Origin: Streptomyces tsukubensis
GTDB lineage: Bacteria > Actinomycetota > Actinomycetes > Streptomycetales > Streptomycetaceae
Length of the DNA: 64,000 nt
Direction of reading: 5' to 3'
Assembly (NCBI RefSeq): GCF_009296025.1
Contig: NZ_CP045178.1
Location: 1-64,000, forward strand
A program made the position numbers and the translations under genes. This document shows positions 63,177-64,000 of this stretch, piece by piece. Under the pieces are notes generated by a model, which was not told where the DNA came from, ran no database searches, and was given only the letters and a program-made list of their open reading frames with translations. The stretch's first letter is position 1, and every line of letters begins with the position of its first letter.

Positions 63177-64000
63177 TCAGGTGCCGAGGAAGGCCGTCTC
63201 CTTCTCGATCGCGGCGACGTCCACCGGCCGGCTGATGAGGTGCTGCTCCAGGGCGTAACGTCCTGCGATCTCCAGGCAGGCCCTGAGCGACGCGCTCCAT
63301 CCGGCCGCGACCGCGCGCCCTGCGGGCGGGTCGGCACGCTCGCCGGTGGTGTCCGCGATCGCCTGTTCGAGCGCCCGGTAGAAGGCGCGTACGGCGTCCG
63401 GGGAGTCGCGCAGGACGTCGTCGCGGACCACCAGCAGATGGTTGGCGGGTACCGTGCCGTGCCGCTTTGTCCACGCCAGCCCGGCGCTCTCGGCGTCCGC
63501 CACCAGCGGGACCAGCCCCGCGCCCTGCCCGCCGAGCGCCTTCGGGCCGAGCACCGCCGCATCGACCTCGTGGGAGCGCAGCAGGTCGGCGACGCGCTCC
63601 GCCCCCGACCGCACCACGTAGGAGGGGTTGACGTACGGGGCGACATGGACGTCCTCGGTGGTCACCCAGGTGACGTCGGAGGCGTCGACCCCGTACTCCT
63701 CCCGCAGCCAGCCGCGCACCCACAGTCCCGTGGTCTGGCCGTAGGCACGGACGCCCACTCGCCGTCCGACGAGGTCGGCGGGGCCGATCGGCGGGCTTTC
63801 CGGCAGCCGGGTCAGGGAGCGGTGGTGGGTGGAGCCCACCAGCACCGCGGGCAGCAGCGTCACGGGGATGCCCGCGTCCCTGGCCTGGAGGTAGGTGGCC
63901 ATCGGCAGCTCGCAGATGTCGTAGGCCAGGTCGCGGACCATCCGGGCGAAGGCAGGGGGCAGCGGAGAGGACTCCGGGTACCGGCACTCCGCCCCGTCCA
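63177..64000 (-). CDS. 4,5-dihydroxyphthalate decarboxylase-like protein, paralogue 3, partial
   Basis: The frame continues past the window end; 275 codons are visible. AYDICELPMATYLQARDAGI, RRVGVRAYGQTTGLWVRGWL and EEYGVDASDVTWVTTEDVHV match paralogue 1 closely. The missing part should be about 40-60 N-terminal residues. It is the most upstream gene of the operon that is visible, 64 nt before DUF3500. Confidence 0.8.
   Translation of the reverse strand, partial: DGAECRYPESSPLPPAFARMVRDLAYDICELPMATYLQARDAGIPVTLLPAVLVGSTHHRSLTRLPESPPIGPADLVGRRVGVRAYGQTTGLWVRGWLREEYGVDASDVTWVTTEDVHVAPYVNPSYVVRSGAERVADLLRSHEVDAAVLGPKALGGQGAGLVPLVADAESAGLAWTKRHGTVPANHLLVVRDDVLRDSPDAVRAFYRALEQAIADTTGERADPPAGRAVAAGWSASLRACLEIAGRYALEQHLISRPVDVAAIEKETAFLGT

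Overview
The window is high-GC actinobacterial DNA, almost certainly Streptomyces: codon use is strongly G/C-ending, there is a chaplin, a DasR-type operator in front of a chitinase, many secreted hydrolases, and several natural-product loci. No rRNA, tRNA or CRISPR array was seen. Gene functions below are read from motifs and remembered family features; no database search was run.

Left arm (1-10.1 kb), accessory DNA. A truncated helicase-associated-repeat protein faces a compact minus-strand operon: SF1 (UvrD-like) helicase, DarT-like ADP-ribosyltransferase, DraG/ARH-type ADP-ribosylglycohydrolase. Divergent from it is a Tn7-like transposition operon (tnsA-like, tnsB, tnsC, tniQ) in which tnsC carries an apparent frameshift. 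The helicase/ADP-ribosyltransferase/hydrolase trio looks like a toxin-antitoxin or anti-phage module next to, or carried by, the transposon. It is the best candidate for an undescribed system.

10-15.3 kb holds a secreted protein and a cyclodipeptide synthase-P450-methyltransferase operon, followed by a four-EF-hand protein. 15.5-22 kb holds an IS30 remnant, two membrane proteins, a GT-B glycosyltransferase, and rmlA (broken) with rmlB for dTDP-4-keto-6-deoxyglucose. 22.4-27 kb holds a lipoprotein and a TetR-controlled redox locus (broken quinone oxidoreductase, NADP/F420-type reductase, Old Yellow Enzyme) into which a 164-bp MITE has inserted.

27.5-38 kb holds a small OAA-lectin-like protein, a DUF262-DUF1524-RAMA restriction-type protein, and a tyrosine/phenylpropanoid locus (phenolic acid decarboxylase, tyrosine ammonia-lyase, putative tyrosine hydroxylase). 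Next comes a minimal atropopeptide (tryptorubin-type) RiPP locus: a 26-residue precursor ending in AWYIWY, missing from simple ORF calling because of its size, then a perfect 17-bp stem-loop, then one short P450. A subtilase follows.

38-56 kb holds GH92 mannosidase, GH18 chitinase, a broken HhH-like gene, conserved hypotheticals, a four-gene operon built on an MfnB-type furan synthase (MfnB, aldehyde dehydrogenase, zinc alcohol dehydrogenase, methyltransferase), a WGR-domain propeller protein, a chaplin, a PPOX flavoprotein, a lamin-tail/propeller protein cut by an in-frame TAG, and a CHMI-family tautomerase.

56-64 kb is one long minus-strand aromatic-acid-type operon: three dihydroxyphthalate-decarboxylase-like paralogues (one cut by the window edge), DUF3500, amidohydrolase, GntR regulator, and an ABC binding protein plus permease without an ATPase in view. 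Four single-gene frameshifts and one nonsense codon across 64 kb mean that either the assembly contains indel errors or this region is decaying.
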